A stretch of 44,627 nt of DNA from assembly GCA_026397515.1 (NCBI GenBank), contig JAPLUU010000014.1, positions 27,750-72,376 of the forward strand, in the 5' to 3' direction. This stretch comes from a candidate division SR1 bacterium (GTDB taxonomy: Bacteria > Patescibacteriota > Gracilibacteria > Absconditabacterales > Absconditicoccaceae). The translations under genes and the position numbers were made by a program. The notes beneath the pieces were generated by a model. That model searched no databases and was not told the DNA's origin. It was given only the letters and a program-made list of their open reading frames with translations. Positions 30,405-41,528 of the stretch are shown in pieces. Each line of letters starts with the position of its first letter. Position 1 is the first letter of the stretch.

Positions 30405-30776
30405 CTAATGGGAAAGCATTGCCATTAACATAATTTCAAGAACACTTCGGCGTTCAATGTTTTTGGCATGAATCATGCATGCTTCACAATTCCCTTCACA
30501 GGGTTCAAGAGGGAGAAATCCAGCAATAATACTGTCTGATTTAGCTAAAATGTCGCGGATTTCAGTAAACGCAGGTTGTAAGTCAGCAAGCTCTTCTTTT
30601 GTTTTATCATGAGATATGATCTCAATCAAAACATTTGGGTTACGTGTTGCTTCAATTGCGAGTTTGGTATCCAATTCACTGTCTCTCGGACAAGTGATTT
30701 TCGTTTGCACCGAAATCACTGTTTTTTCTCCTGAAATTCCTGTTTGGTTGATGTTTACGATAAGTAATTTTTTCAT
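30405..30776 (-). CDS. Hypothetical 123-residue protein with a Cys-rich motif
   Basis: The protein opens with a beta strand (MKKLLIVNINQTGISGEKTV), continues with helices (KEELADLQPAFTEIRDILA) and ends with a cysteine motif CEGNCEACMIHAKNIERRS that could bind zinc or a metal cluster, then a Met/Leu-rich tail. There is no signal peptide. It contains no TGA codon and its codon use is richer in G and C than its neighbours, so a different origin is possible. A 9-bp palindrome lies directly upstream of the start codon. The function is unknown. Confidence 0.75.
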   Translation of the reverse strand: MKKLLIVNINQTGISGEKTVISVQTKITCPRDSELDTKLAIEATRNPNVLIEIISHDKTKEELADLQPAFTEIRDILAKSDSIIAGFLPLEPCEGNCEACMIHAKNIERRSVLEIMLMAMLSH

Positions 30777-30779
30777 AGT

Positions 30780-30808
30780 ATTACATTTTGTTGTATATGA
30801 AATGTAAT
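30780..30808. promoter_or_regulatory. Palindrome at the start of the Cys-motif gene, possible operator
   Basis: ATTACATTT (30780-30788) and AAATGTAAT (30800-30808) form a perfect 9-bp inverted repeat with an 11-base centre, three bases upstream of the minus-strand start codon at 30776. It may be a repressor site or a 5' UTR hairpin. Confidence 0.5.
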
Positions 30809-30895
30809 AATTTGGTGTATAAAATCAAGTATAATTGTGATTATATCATAAAAGATAAAAATGTCATATATAAATAAAGAAAAGTTGATAGTTTT

Positions 30896-30924
30896 TTGAT
30901 AAAAACAAGCCCAGTAAGTATACT
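30896..30924 (+). promoter_or_regulatory. Promoter of the giant HD-protein unit
   Basis: TTGATA (30896-30901), a 17-base spacer and TATACT (30919-30924) precede the 94-residue gene at 30957. The -10 context AGTATACTTAGTATAG nearly repeats the AGTATACTTAGAATAG of the promoter at 8528. Confidence 0.6.
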
Positions 30925-30956
30925 TAGTATAGGTATTTTATTGATACTTTAAAGGT

Positions 30957-31241
30957 ATGGAACAAAAAAAGCAATTACTCATAAAAGTACTTAAAAAACT
31001 TCAGCCATATCGAAATCTAGCTGAAGGGATTTTAGCTTTGGTGGAAAGTAGCTATGTAGATGAAAAGACGATAGATGGAATCGTACATATCTTAGCCATA
31101 TCTATTAAAAATGTTAAGGATACATGAGATAAAAAGAAAATGATGAAATGATTGGATGTTATGAAAAAAATAAAAACATTAGAAGATCAAGAGCATCGTA
31201 AAGATGAAGAATCTGCAGAAAGTATTTTATCAAAAATATAA
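30957..31241 (+). CDS. Small helical protein, 94 residues
   Basis: This Lys/Glu-rich, all-helical protein starts MEQKKQLLIKVLKKLQPYRN, continues LAEGILALVESSYVDEKTID and ends with a charged helix (KKIKTLEDQEHRKDEESAES). Two TGA glycines break it under the standard code. It is the first gene after the promoter at 30896 and stops five bases before the 2,282-residue gene, so it is almost certainly co-transcribed and perhaps translationally coupled with it. I do not recognise it; a partner or chaperone role is only a guess. Confidence 0.7.
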
Positions 31242-31246
31242 TCTTT

Positions 31247-34200
31247 ATGGGAGATGTTTTAAAACAAATTGATAGGAAGGAGGGCGATAATAATAAAGAA
31301 ATCGATCTCAATGAAATCCAGAAAGCGTTGGATGAATGATTTTTTGATAAAAAAGATAAAATTTGAAATGTAATCAAGGTGTTGGATGAAAACGAAAGTA
31401 AATTGATTGCGAGCTATACTGAGTCATTAATCACAGGAGTTTCAGATATTTTCAAAAAGCTTGGAGAAAATAAAAATGATTGTTCATTATTGACGGTACA
31501 AGAAAAAAAAATGTTGCAATTGTATGATGTTACATTACTCCAAAAGGATGAAACAGGAATCATAGATGGTAATATTACTGATTATAATGCAATCCAAAAA
31601 ATAGAAGATCAGTTTATAAAAACATTAACCAATGAAAAAAAGTTTCCATTTTTTCTTCAGGAAGCTAGTAATGATGGTAAATATTTTGCTGACAAAGAAG
31701 AGATAACATACGAGAATGGTAAGTTAGTATACAACAAATGGTCTCAAAAAATAGTAGGAAGCGCTCTGGGTGAATTAAGTATGGATCAAGATACCATCAA
31801 TGATTTCATAGACAAATCCAGGATAGCAGCGAAGCAATGAGCTATTCAGTGATATATCGATCAATTGCCTGTAGTGGTATGACAGACATTTTTACTATCC
31901 AAGGAAGATAATACAGTAAGTATTACGGTTGAAGAGGGTAGTGTAGATATGTCAGAGACGATAAAAATTGATGATATTACTGATGCTACCATGGTGAGTG
32001 AAGATGTATTTATCAAATATATACAACCAAAGATAGATGTTCTTGAGAAGAAACATCACAAGATAGATGAAATTAATTTTGATACAGACAAAAAAACTAT
32101 AAGTACAGCAGAAATTAATATATCACTTAACGAATTCACTCCCGAGGATCGAAAAGATGTCAAAGCATCTATGGCAGAAGAGAAAAATAAGGATGTAGCG
32201 GAAAGTTTGAAAACAGGATTGACGACATATTACGATAGTATAATGAAAACGTTCGCCAAAAAACCTGATACAATTCCTTCCATAGCTATACCGATATTGA
32301 ATCTCTATCTCTATCTTATCGAATGAAAGGATGTTGTGGTAAATGCTGAAAAATGAACGATATTAAAAAATTATTTAGCTACAAAAAAAGCTGAACGAGT
32401 AAATAGTTTAAGTGAAGTAGTTGCGGATGATTATTATATAAATAATCTCACCAAAGATTTCGGATTAAAAACATTGAAAAAATTTCCCACGCTCAAAGAA
32501 GCGGAAAATATTTCAAAAGATACTATAACAGACTATTTTGATCTGTCAGATGAAAATGCTACTGACGAGAATAAAGAGATGATAGCAAATAATTTGAAAT
32601 CATGGGCAATCGATTATCTGACTTTAGATCCGAAAGCGGTAATTCCAGAGAATAGTACTTTGACAAGTCTTAAAATCACAAAAAAAAATAAGGAAGCAGA
32701 GGTAAAAACCAATGAGGCAACCAAAAAAGTTTATGATTCATTAGTAGCTAATAAGACCGCATTTGAGAGTGGAAAATTTAAAATTTCGAGTAGTAACGTT
32801 ACCAACACATGTAAAGCATTGGCTTATTTTATAAGCGAGAATTATGATGATGTAAAAATGAAAAGCATTATTGCAAATCGAAGTGCAAATGATGAAATGA
32901 TGAAATTTGTAATAAAAAACGATACGTTGGACATAAATAGTACTGATAAAGATAATCCACTCAAAACATTGGAAAATATATTTAATATCTATAGCATATC
33001 TGTTTTAGCTAATTTGCCTGATAGTAAAAATCCTGATATCCGGGATGAACGTTTATTGAAGATGTATACTATACTCAAGGATACTCCTTCACGTGAGATT
33101 ACGGATGCTGAAATAGATCTTGCAATACCAAGTAAAAACGCTGCTGATACCAAGAAAGCAACATATTTAAAGGCACATAAGGCAGATGTTAAAATAGTAC
33201 TTACAAAATGGAAACGAAGAGAGACATACGCAGATAATACAGAATTGGTTTTGGAGAATAGAAAGATGAAATTTCCTGATACTATGACGGATGATACGAA
33301 AAAATTCTGGGATATATACAATGGTACACTTAATACGATAAATATAGAGATAGCAGCACATAAAAAAGCTATTGAAGACGCTAGAACAAATACCAATAAA
33401 GCATATGAAGAATTAGCAAGCATAGATACAGAGATATGACGAATTTCAAATAAAATGTTCTATGGAACGGCAACAACTGAAGAAAGTGCGAGATATAAAA
33501 AATTGAAAGAAAAAAGAATACCGTATGCTGCGAAAGAACGTATTGCATATGATAGTATCAACAGCACAACAATAGATTATTATAATTATATGAAGACAGT
33601 TACTAGTACATTAGATACATTAAATGATAAATATATTGATACAATTATAAAGGTACATGGTTATCGCATAGCCGAAGTACAAGCTTTGGGAGCCATAGAT
33701 AGTCCATTCTGAAGTTGAATAAGATTGGATTTCAGTAATTATAGCGGTATCAAGTGATGAACAAAATCAGTGATTAGAGATACATTTTGGGAAAAGGTTG
33801 GTGATAAACGAGAATCAGATCCTGAATGAGCAATAATAGATCTTGTAGCTATTATATGAGCTGCAATAGTCGCAGCTATTGCAGTAGCGGCTACTGACTG
33901 AGCAGCTACGCCATTTGTTACTATGCTTGTAGCATGAGGAACATTTTTTGCTGTAGATAATATTATTAAAATGGTTGGTCATGGTGTTGTTGAAACAATC
34001 AAGAATGAAAATAATCCAGAAGGAATGAATAGTTTCTCGTATGGTGCACTGAAATGATTTGGTGCTATTGATGAAGGAACAGGCAAACTCAAAGATACGT
34101 CAGATATTTTATTGTCAAAATGATTTGAGCTTGTTAATGATATATTACTTTATGGAGCTTTAGGAAAAACACTTGCTGGAGCATCGAATATTGCAGGAAA

Positions 34201-37200
34201 AATTATATCAGAAGCATGAACAAAAGTTGCCGAATCAGCTGTTGGAAAAGTAGTGACCAAAGGATTGGCACTATGAATTGAATGAACAGCATTTAACTTC
34301 TATAACAGTTTAATATCAGGTCCTATGCAAACAGGGATAACGGTTCTTGTAAAAGACGGTGACGCTGACAAAGCTTGGTCAAGTATGAAAGCGAGTCGAG
34401 CAGATGCAGTAAACCCAGTAAATATGGTATATGGAATTCTTTATAATACTGCGTTTATTGGCTGTATCAAAGCATGAAGCGGAATCGTTTCTCCAATAAC
34501 AGCAAAAATGATAGATAGAGTGGAAAACACCAAAATAGAAACCAATATAAAAAATGCGGAGACATATTCTATAGAGATAAAGGCCAAATTTGCTGAGCTT
34601 CAGAAAGAAGGATATAAAATGGAGATGAAACAGGAAAATGGTCTCATTACGTGATTTGAAATCAAGGATGCAACCTGAATTATTGTAAATATCAAAGAGG
34701 TATCACCGTGAATAGATGCGTTAAATACCAAGCTCACGGAAGCAAATGATGCTATCCAGAAATGATATGATAAGATAATTATCAAATCGAGAGCAGAAAT
34801 GGAATTAGAAACCAGTAAGGGTAAATTATTAAAACTCATGACGGATTATAAATTACTCAATACATTCAGATCACCAGAAAAAATATTGGATGAAAAAATA
34901 GCAAAACTTAAAATAAAAAGTGATGCTTCTTCCAAAGAAGCATTAGTAGAATTAGAAAAAATAAAAGCAGAATATGTTGCGGCAAAAAACGCGGTGGATA
35001 GAGAAGATCAAGTAGTTGAAAATAAAATAGTTGAAAATCAATGAGTAACCGCTGACAAAGTAGTAGATAATGTTGTTACTAAAAAAACTGTTAGTCGGGA
35101 AATAGTTAAAGCAAACGCAGCTATTACTGATCCGACAGAAAGGATCAATGCAGCAAAATTACTTCCATGACTCGAAAAAATAACACCAGAACAAGAACAA
35201 GCTATTCTAGCTGCACATAAGGTATGAGGTATCAAAGACGAGGTATATAAATATACCCGAGCTGAAATCAGAGAAAAAGTGAAAATATTAGAAAAAGCAT
35301 GATTTGATAAGGATCAAAGAAGGGCACTTATAGAAAACGGAATCTGTGGACGTATAGAAGACCATATTATGCTTATAAAAGAAAATGTAGCAAAGGTGGA
35401 AGCAAAGCTAAAAGAAAATTGAATTGATGTAAATACATCTTCTAGTGAAGAAGTAGCTAGCTGAGAAAAGCTTAATAAGGATACTGTTGAAGCAGAAATG
35501 GATTCATTAGATAAAGGACTCCAAGAGATTGAAAAAGGGTTAGAAAGTACATCCCCGTCATCTAAAGAAATAACAAAGAAAAAATTAGATATCATAAAAG
35601 TGCAGTTAAAAAAATTGATTGACTATGCAACAGATGAATTAAAATCATTGAAATCTGATGTTAAAACAGCAAATGGATTTTTTGAAAAATTAGATGCTAT
35701 CATAGTAAGAGTATCAAAAATAGTATCGATTTTAGTAGAAATAATTCCTGAGTCAAATCATGAAGAGTTTATAGCAATTAATACCATCGATTTCTTACTC
35801 TTTGAATATATGGAGATAAGAATGAGTCGTCAAATAGATGCAATAAAAGCAGATGAAATAAAAATAGATGAGATAAGTACAGCTGAGATAAAGGCAGATG
35901 AAATAAAAATAGCTGGTATAAAAGCAGATGAAATAAAAACAAATGAGATAAAGGCAGACGAGATAAAAATAGATAAGATAGAGGCAAATGAAATAAAAAT
36001 AGATAAGACAAAAACAAATGAGATAAAGGCAGATGAAATAAAAATAGATAAGATAGAGGCAAATGAAATAAAAATAGATAAGATAATAAAGGCAGATGAA
36101 GTAAAAATAGATAAGACAAAAACAAACGAAACAATTTTAGAAAATATAAAAAGTGATAAATACAAAGAGACTCAACCGTTTAAAGATTTTTTAAAGGAAT
36201 ATACTACATTGAGAGATATCGAGGTTGCAAAAGGTAAAGAAGTAGATTTTGATAAGAGATTTTTGACTACTCTGGAATTACATGATAAATGACTTGAATA
36301 TTATGATAAAACTTGAGAATTGGTTACGGGGAAGAGTATTAATGATTACTTAGAAAATATATGAGTAGAACCAAAAAGTGATTTATGAAAAAAAATTAAT
36401 GAATATGCATTTTATCAGACATTAGATAATCCACCACAATATAATTCTCATGGATTTGATCATTCGATAAATGTTACTAGTTATGTAGAGATGATATATA
36501 AGCAGGTTCCTGAATTTGTAGATAAGGTAAAAAATAGTTATTGATTAAATGAGAAAACAAGTCAATTTGTATTAAAAATGACTGGTGTTCTTCATGATTT
36601 TTGATATCCAGAAACAGAAACCATTAAGGCACCAAAATCCTTACATGGTCCCTTAGGTGCGATATTATTTGAAAAAAACATCATGCCAGAATTCAAAAAA
36701 CAGATACAATTAATGGATCCAAATATTACTGAAGAAAATCTCAATCAAGTATGTAAGGATATGTATAATGCAGTATTCTTTCATAGTGCAGATAAAGTAG
36801 AAGTTACCTATAATGGGAAAATGACCTATAAAAATATGACATTTTTGTTTGAAGATGCATTAGGTGTAGATGGTATCGTGGATGCATTGAATAAAAGTTG
36901 AATGTTTACTGATCAAATAGATAAAGGAGAAATTATATTTGAAATAAATTCAGAAAAGACTGATCTTTCTGATAAAATAAAAACAAAATATGGTGATAAA
37001 AACGTAACAACACAAGCTAAAGAGTTTAAAGGAAGAAAGGTGGGAAATGATATCCCATGAGTATGAATAGAATTTCAGACTTCGAGCATAGATTCACCGT
37101 TATCTTCTATTATCAGAATAGCGGACAATCTCGATATAGCATATAGTAGACTTTCTCCCACACAGAAAGATCCAGGATTCCGTGATATTATTCACTCGTT

Positions 37201-38095
37201 CGGTCCTGAATGTACGTGATGAAAATTGATGGAGCTTATGGAAAAGTATGATGATGCAATTAAAGATTTGGAAAAGGGTAAGGTAGAACAAGTTGATGTA
37301 GATAAAGCATTGAGTAAAATTCAGGAGTTTATCAAAAATAATTCTAAGATAAAAATTTTCATTAATGGGGTAGAGACAGAGGTAGCTATATCTGAATCTG
37401 ATATAATCGATTGAGGAAAACCTAATACGGATAATTATAAGGATTTTATAATAAAACAAATATGAGTCACTGATGTTACGGTAAAAGAGGTAGGAAAGAA
37501 ACAGAATAGTATTTCTGTGAGACATTCCTGATGACTTGAACCTATCCATGATTTATCCGATGTAAAAATTAATTATGTTGAAGAAAGTTGAAATTATGTA
37601 ATAAAGGTCAATGTAAATAAAGCAGAATTCGATAAATTAAACGCAACAACAGTTATGGAAGAAGGCTTAGATGTTAATGGAAATAAAATTTATATAGAAG
37701 TTGGTATCTGAGAATATCACATCCGAAGATTATATGAAGCTACAAGAAGTATTGATTTATCAGGCAAGAAGTGTAAAATACAAGTAATGGGTGATGATGG
37801 AAAACTTATAGATATGTGATATACATATCAGGGTACGAAAGCATATGAAGGAAAGGTCTCGTTTGATAAATGAGAAACATATCAAGAAGTAAAAAATAGC
37901 AGCAATTTTTGAACAAGTTATGAGGTGAAGGAAGTAGATAATAATTGAGATTCAGAATATTTCTTATCGTTCGACCAGGCAAAAAATACCACTATATCTA
38001 CACTGGGAAAAAATATCATCACTATCTGAGATAAAAAATATTTTAGACTTACAAAAACCGATGTCCAGATATTAAGTGAAGCATCCAAAATATAG
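31247..38095 (+). CDS. Giant 2,282-residue protein with five-residue repeats and an HD-type hydrolase domain
   Basis: One frame runs 6,849 bases from ATG 31247 to TAG 38093 with only TGA codons inside. The first 860 residues are charged and helical. Residues about 861-905 are hydrophobic (LVAIIGAAIVAAIAVAATDG, TPFVTMLVAGGTFFAV) and may enter a membrane. A long coiled-coil-like part follows, then about 19 five-residue repeats (IKADE, IKIDK, IEANE) at residues about 1533-1628. An HD-superfamily site is seen with H1735 (HGFDHS), H1783-D1784 (LHDFGYP), H1800, H1846 (FHSAD) and D1960 (RIADNLD). Such domains hydrolyse phosphate esters, often nucleotides. No signal peptide is visible. The whole is not a family I recognise. 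Confidence 0.85.
35843..36130 (+). repeat. 15-bp tandem repeat array encoding five-residue repeats
   Basis: The 96 codons hold about 19 units of the type I-K-x-D/N-E/K, with one extra Ile codon breaking the phase once. Larger blocks (KADEIKIDKIEANEIKIDK) are themselves duplicated, pointing to recent expansion. The minus strand is open across it only because of this repetition. Confidence 0.85.
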
Positions 38096-38118
38096 TTTTA
38101 ATTTGTTATAATGAATAC

Positions 38119-38865
38119 ATGGAAGATATAGAACAGTATCTATATGAGTGAAACAGCGAAGAAAAGATTGATATGTGGTTAAATAGCCAATCAGGAAAAT
38201 TTTATGATGCATTGAAAAAAATAGGAGAGAAATATGGAAAAGAAGTGAAAGTTGATCCTCAGAGTATCATGAAGAGAAAAGAGATTTATTCTTTGTGAGA
38301 TGAAAAGGTTGCACTTGAACGCCATATAGATGGATGAACCGTAGGAGTCGATGATGGGACATTACAGACGTATGTTAAATTATGAACGATGGTTGCATAT
38401 CCATGGTTCAAGGAGGCATTAGATATAAGTAATATATGATATCAGACCATCAACGAAGTTCGACTTGGACATGCTATCATCTGATGAGGTATTTCAAACG
38501 AGGTGAAATTCAATTATAATTATATAGCCAATGCTATAGAATATAAATTACCACTGAGTGATAGTGAAGTAAAAAATAAAATAATTAGTCTTATAAAAGA
38601 TGCTATTACTCCTTTTCTAGGAGAAAATTATAGTGTAAAGATAGAAGATGATATATATATAGTACCATCTAATAATGAAGCCAAGAAAAATATGCTTGAA
38701 CATTGAGATATCTTTATGTCTATGATCCATGAAATGACTCAAGACGTGATTATTGGAAAAATACAAGAAGGTATGAAAGGTATAAAAAAACAATATATCG
38801 AAAAGTATAAAAATTCCCAACAAGAAAACACCGAAAACATTAATACATTAAAAAAAGAACTGTAA
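38119..38865 (+). CDS. Hypothetical protein, 248 residues, downstream of the giant HD gene
   Basis: I do not recognise this protein. It begins MEDIEQYLYEGNSEEKIDMW, contains a Gly-rich middle (DGGTVGVDDGTLQTYVKLG, AIIGGGISNEV) and ends in a charged helix (GMKGIKKQYIEKYKNSQQEN). There is no signal peptide or membrane helix. At least ten TGA glycines are used. It starts 23 bases after the giant gene's stop and is the last gene of that unit, before the promoter of the ribosomal genes. Its fixed position suggests that it works with the giant protein. Confidence 0.75.
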
Positions 38866-38898
38866 AAAATATGATTATCTTTTTTCTTGAAAAAGGAC

Positions 38899-38926
38899 TT
38901 GCAATCGTCCCCAATTTTCCTATAAA
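38899..38926 (+). promoter_or_regulatory. Promoter of the rplJ-rplL unit
   Basis: TTGCAA (38899-38904), a 16-base spacer and TATAAA (38921-38926) lie just upstream of the L10 leader. A TTGAAA at 38887 is an alternative -35 box with worse spacing. Confidence 0.6.
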
Positions 38927-38932
38927 ACTGAC

Positions 38933-39040
38933 ATAAACACCCAAGACAGTAGGTTGCTCAAAGCATAAAATACCAATTCCTACCTAGGTTCACATACAGA
39001 TATTCTTTTTTGTATACGAGCCTCGCAAGAGTCTTTTTGT
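38933..39040 (+). ncRNA. Ribosomal protein L10 leader (autoregulatory mRNA structure)
   Basis: The sequence AAGACAGTAGG, a small TGC/GCA hairpin, then CCTACCTAGG reproduces the conserved core of the bacterial L10 leader, which the L10-L12 complex binds to shut down its own synthesis. GTAGG (38949-38953) pairs with CCTAC (38979-38983). Farther on, an imperfect GAGCCTC-GCAA-GAGTCTT hairpin (39018-39034) followed by TTTTTG could be an attenuator. Its place directly upstream of rplJ supports the call. Confidence 0.82.
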
Positions 39041-39077
39041 TTTATAGTCAAATATTTAATTACTTAAGATAGAGAGT

Positions 39078-39728
39078 ATGACAATAACCAAAGCAAGAAA
39101 AGATGAATTATTTGCAAAATACAAAAATGATCTAGCTGGTGCAGCAAACGCAGTGATTGTAAAACAATCAGGAATAGCTGTTCCCGTTGCAAACAAGATC
39201 AGAATGGAACTTAAAACTGCAAACGGAGAGATGAATATCATTAAGAAGAGAATTTTTCTTAAAGCCCTCAAAGACGCAGGACTTGAAGATGTTAATGTAG
39301 ATACATTAGAATGATCAGTTTTTGCATTATATGCACATGAAAATGAATTTGGACCGCTCAAAGTAATCAATAAATATTTGAAAGAGTTTAAAAAAGAAAA
39401 TAAAGGATCAGAATTCTCATTTATAGGATGATGGTTTGAAAAAAAATGGCAAGGTAGTGAATATGTTAATGAACTTGCTAATGTACCTACAAAAGAAGAA
39501 TTATTATCAAAACTTTGTTACTTATTCAACTATCCATTACAATCATTCGCTTGTGTTCTTAGTGAGATTGCAAAGAAAAATGGTGGAGCAGTAGAGGAAG
39601 TTAAAGCTGAGGTTAAAGAAGACGCTAAAATAGAGGAACCAAAAGTTGAAGAAGCAAAAGTTGAAGAAGTTAAAGTTGAAGAAGTTAAAGCAGAAGAGGC
39701 TCCAGCAGAAGAAGCTAAAGCCGAATAA
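39078..39728 (+). CDS. rplJ: Ribosomal protein L10 with an acidic repeat tail
   Basis: L10 forms the base of the ribosomal stalk and carries L7/L12 dimers. The N-terminal RNA-binding part is recognisable (ITKARKDELFAKYKND, IKKRIFLKALKDAGLED), as is the middle (SVFALYAHENEFGPLKVINK). The C-terminal helix that binds L12 (YPLQSFACVLSEIAKKNGG) is followed by about 35 residues of Glu/Ala/Lys/Val repeats (EEPKVEEAKVEEVK), making 216 residues against the usual 165-175. Three TGA glycines are used. The gene is preceded by the L10 leader and followed by rplL. Confidence 0.93.
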
Positions 39729-39779
39729 TTAGTTGTTACCTTATTGTAAAATATCTTTATATTATAATTGTTTCAAGAA

Positions 39780-40163
39780 ATGGAACTTACAAAGAATGCA
39801 CAGAAGATAATGGATCTCGTAAAAGAGATGAGTGCAGTAGAATTAAACCAATTAGTAAAAGGATTGGAAGAAGAATTTGGTGTTAGTGCTGCCGCTATGG
39901 TAGTTGCTGGAGCCGCTGGTGGAGCTGCAGATGCAGGAACTGCTGGAAATGCTGATTCAGTTAATATCGAATTGACTGATATTGGACAACAAAAAATCTG
40001 AGTTATCAAAGCAGTTAAAGAGCTTATGGGACTTGGACTCAAAGAAGCTAAAGACTTAGTTGAAAAGGCACCAACAATACTTAAAGAAAAAGTTAAGTAT
40101 GAAGAAGCTGAAGGTATCAAAGCTAAATTGGAAGCTGAAGGAGCAACTATAACGCTTAAGTAG
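39780..40163 (+). CDS. rplL: Ribosomal protein L7/L12
   Basis: L7/L12 is the multicopy stalk protein that recruits translation GTPases. The 127 residues show an N-terminal dimer domain ([20 protein letters not shown]), an Ala/Gly hinge ([17 protein letters not shown]) and the C-terminal domain ([43 protein letters not shown]). The glycine before VIKAVKE is TGA, in a highly expressed gene, so UGA decoding must be efficient. ATG 39780 is used; an upstream in-frame TTG is unlikely. Confidence 0.95.
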
Positions 40164-40237
40164 ACATAGGGTAGAAACCTGATTTTTTGGGTGTATATAC
40201 CTAAGTTCTAACTTTATTTTATCAAACCGTAAAAATT

Positions 40238-40900
40238 ATGAGTATATCTGTAAACGATGTAGTCGAGGCACAAGCTCATATTGGTACGCTCAAAAGCGAA
40301 GCTCACCCAAAAACCAATAAATATTGGGCTGGGGTAGTAAACAATATAGCGGTGATAAATCCTGAATCCATCATAGAGCAGATCGAGAACGCACAAAAGA
40401 AAATCAAGAAAGCTAAAGAAGAATGAAAAGAAATCTTGGTAGTATCTGAAAAGAAAATGTATGCGGACGAACTCGAAAAGCTAGGTGAAAAGTACTGATT
40501 CAATTATCTTAATTACAAACTTCCTTCTGGATTTTTGACGAATTTTGAGACGCTCAAAAAAAGAATAGAATCCATGAATACTATGGCTCGTTTTATTGAT
40601 ACAGAAAATTATCTGTCATTAACCAAAAAAGAGCAATTAGTATACAAAAGAAAGCTTGCAAGAGTATTGAAAATCTACAAATGAGTAAAAGGACTCACTA
40701 GAAAACCAGAATTGGTAATCGTACTTGATGGTCAGATGATGGATAACTTCATCAATGAAATAACTAAAACTCCTGATATTCAAAATATCATAATCGCTGG
40801 AACTAATTTTAACAGACGATGGGCAGAAGATAGTATCATTCTTGCTAATATGTGAAGTCACAAGAGCGTAGATTTTATTCTAAACAGCATGTTTGCTTAA
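40238..40900 (+). CDS. rpsB: Ribosomal protein S2
   Basis: S2 is a small-subunit protein bound late in assembly. The signature regions are present: AQAHIGTLKSEAHPKTNKYW at the N-terminus, EQIENAQKKIKKAKEEGKEI, NYKLPSGFLTNFETLKKRIE and the LTRKPELVIVLDG strand. The 220 residues are shorter than the usual 230-260, and the C-terminal part after the IIAGTNFNRRW strand is reduced to SHKSVDFILNSMFA. Four TGA glycines include one after KEE. It heads the rpsB-tsf pair, here separated by a membrane-protein gene. Confidence 0.93.
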
Positions 40901-40950
40901 TTTTTTACGCGTAGAATTGCTTACCGCAATTTATCTTCTCTTTGATTCAT

Positions 40951-41463
40951 ATGGAAGAAATAGTACAAGCCAACGTGGCTGAACAACAGTCTAACATAGT
41001 TGGAAAAACACCAGAAGTTGTTACTCCTATGATTATTGAATCCTCGAAAGAGGTGTATATACCTAGTAGTACCGAGAAAAAGAGGGCAGTGATGATGTAT
41101 CTCCTCATAGGGATCATTGTCGTCGCATTCAATAATCAGAAAAAAAGTGATTTTGAACAGTTTCATCTCAAACAAGCTTTGTGATGGCGAGCTGTATTTC
41201 TCCTTCTTGTGGTAGTAACGTCAATATTTATGTTTATTCCAATGATAAAATATATTCCTATAATTATAGTAGTGGTTATGGTCACTTTCTTAGCCATTTT
41301 CATTAAAAAAGCTCGAGACGGAAAATATAGTATATCACAAGAAAATAAATTAGCGATTTTCGTTGGTTTAGGAGAATGGATTATGAACTTATTTGAGGTT
41401 AATAAAGAAAATAATATACCAGAAATAAAGACAGAACAACCAAATCCAGAAGCCAAAAGTTAA
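40951..41463 (+). CDS. Small membrane protein (DUF4870/Tic20-like), 170 residues
   Basis: A soluble 45-residue start leads to two or three membrane helices (VMMYLLIGIIVVAF, then AVFLLLVVVTSIFMFIPMI and YIPIIIVVVMVTFLAIFI), with the connecting FEQFHLKQALGWR typical of DUF4870-like proteins and a polar C-terminus. A single TGA glycine lies in ALGWRA. The function of this group is not established. It sits between rpsB and tsf, which are usually adjacent. ATG 40951 is chosen over an in-frame TTG at 40942. Confidence 0.75.
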
Positions 41464-41528
41464 TTTAATATATTTAAAATAATATATACTGATTTTATTC
41501 ACGACATTTATCATTATCACCATATATC

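Noticed and set aside
35778-36165. Two minus-strand open frames opposite the five-residue repeat
   Set aside because: They encode low-complexity Leu/Phe/Ser repeats and exist only because the 15-bp repeat lacks stops in those registers.
40190-41065. GGTGTATATACCTA occurs upstream of rpsB and again inside the next gene
   Set aside because: It is a 14-base near-palindrome in AT-rich DNA, and the second copy is within coding sequence; probably chance.
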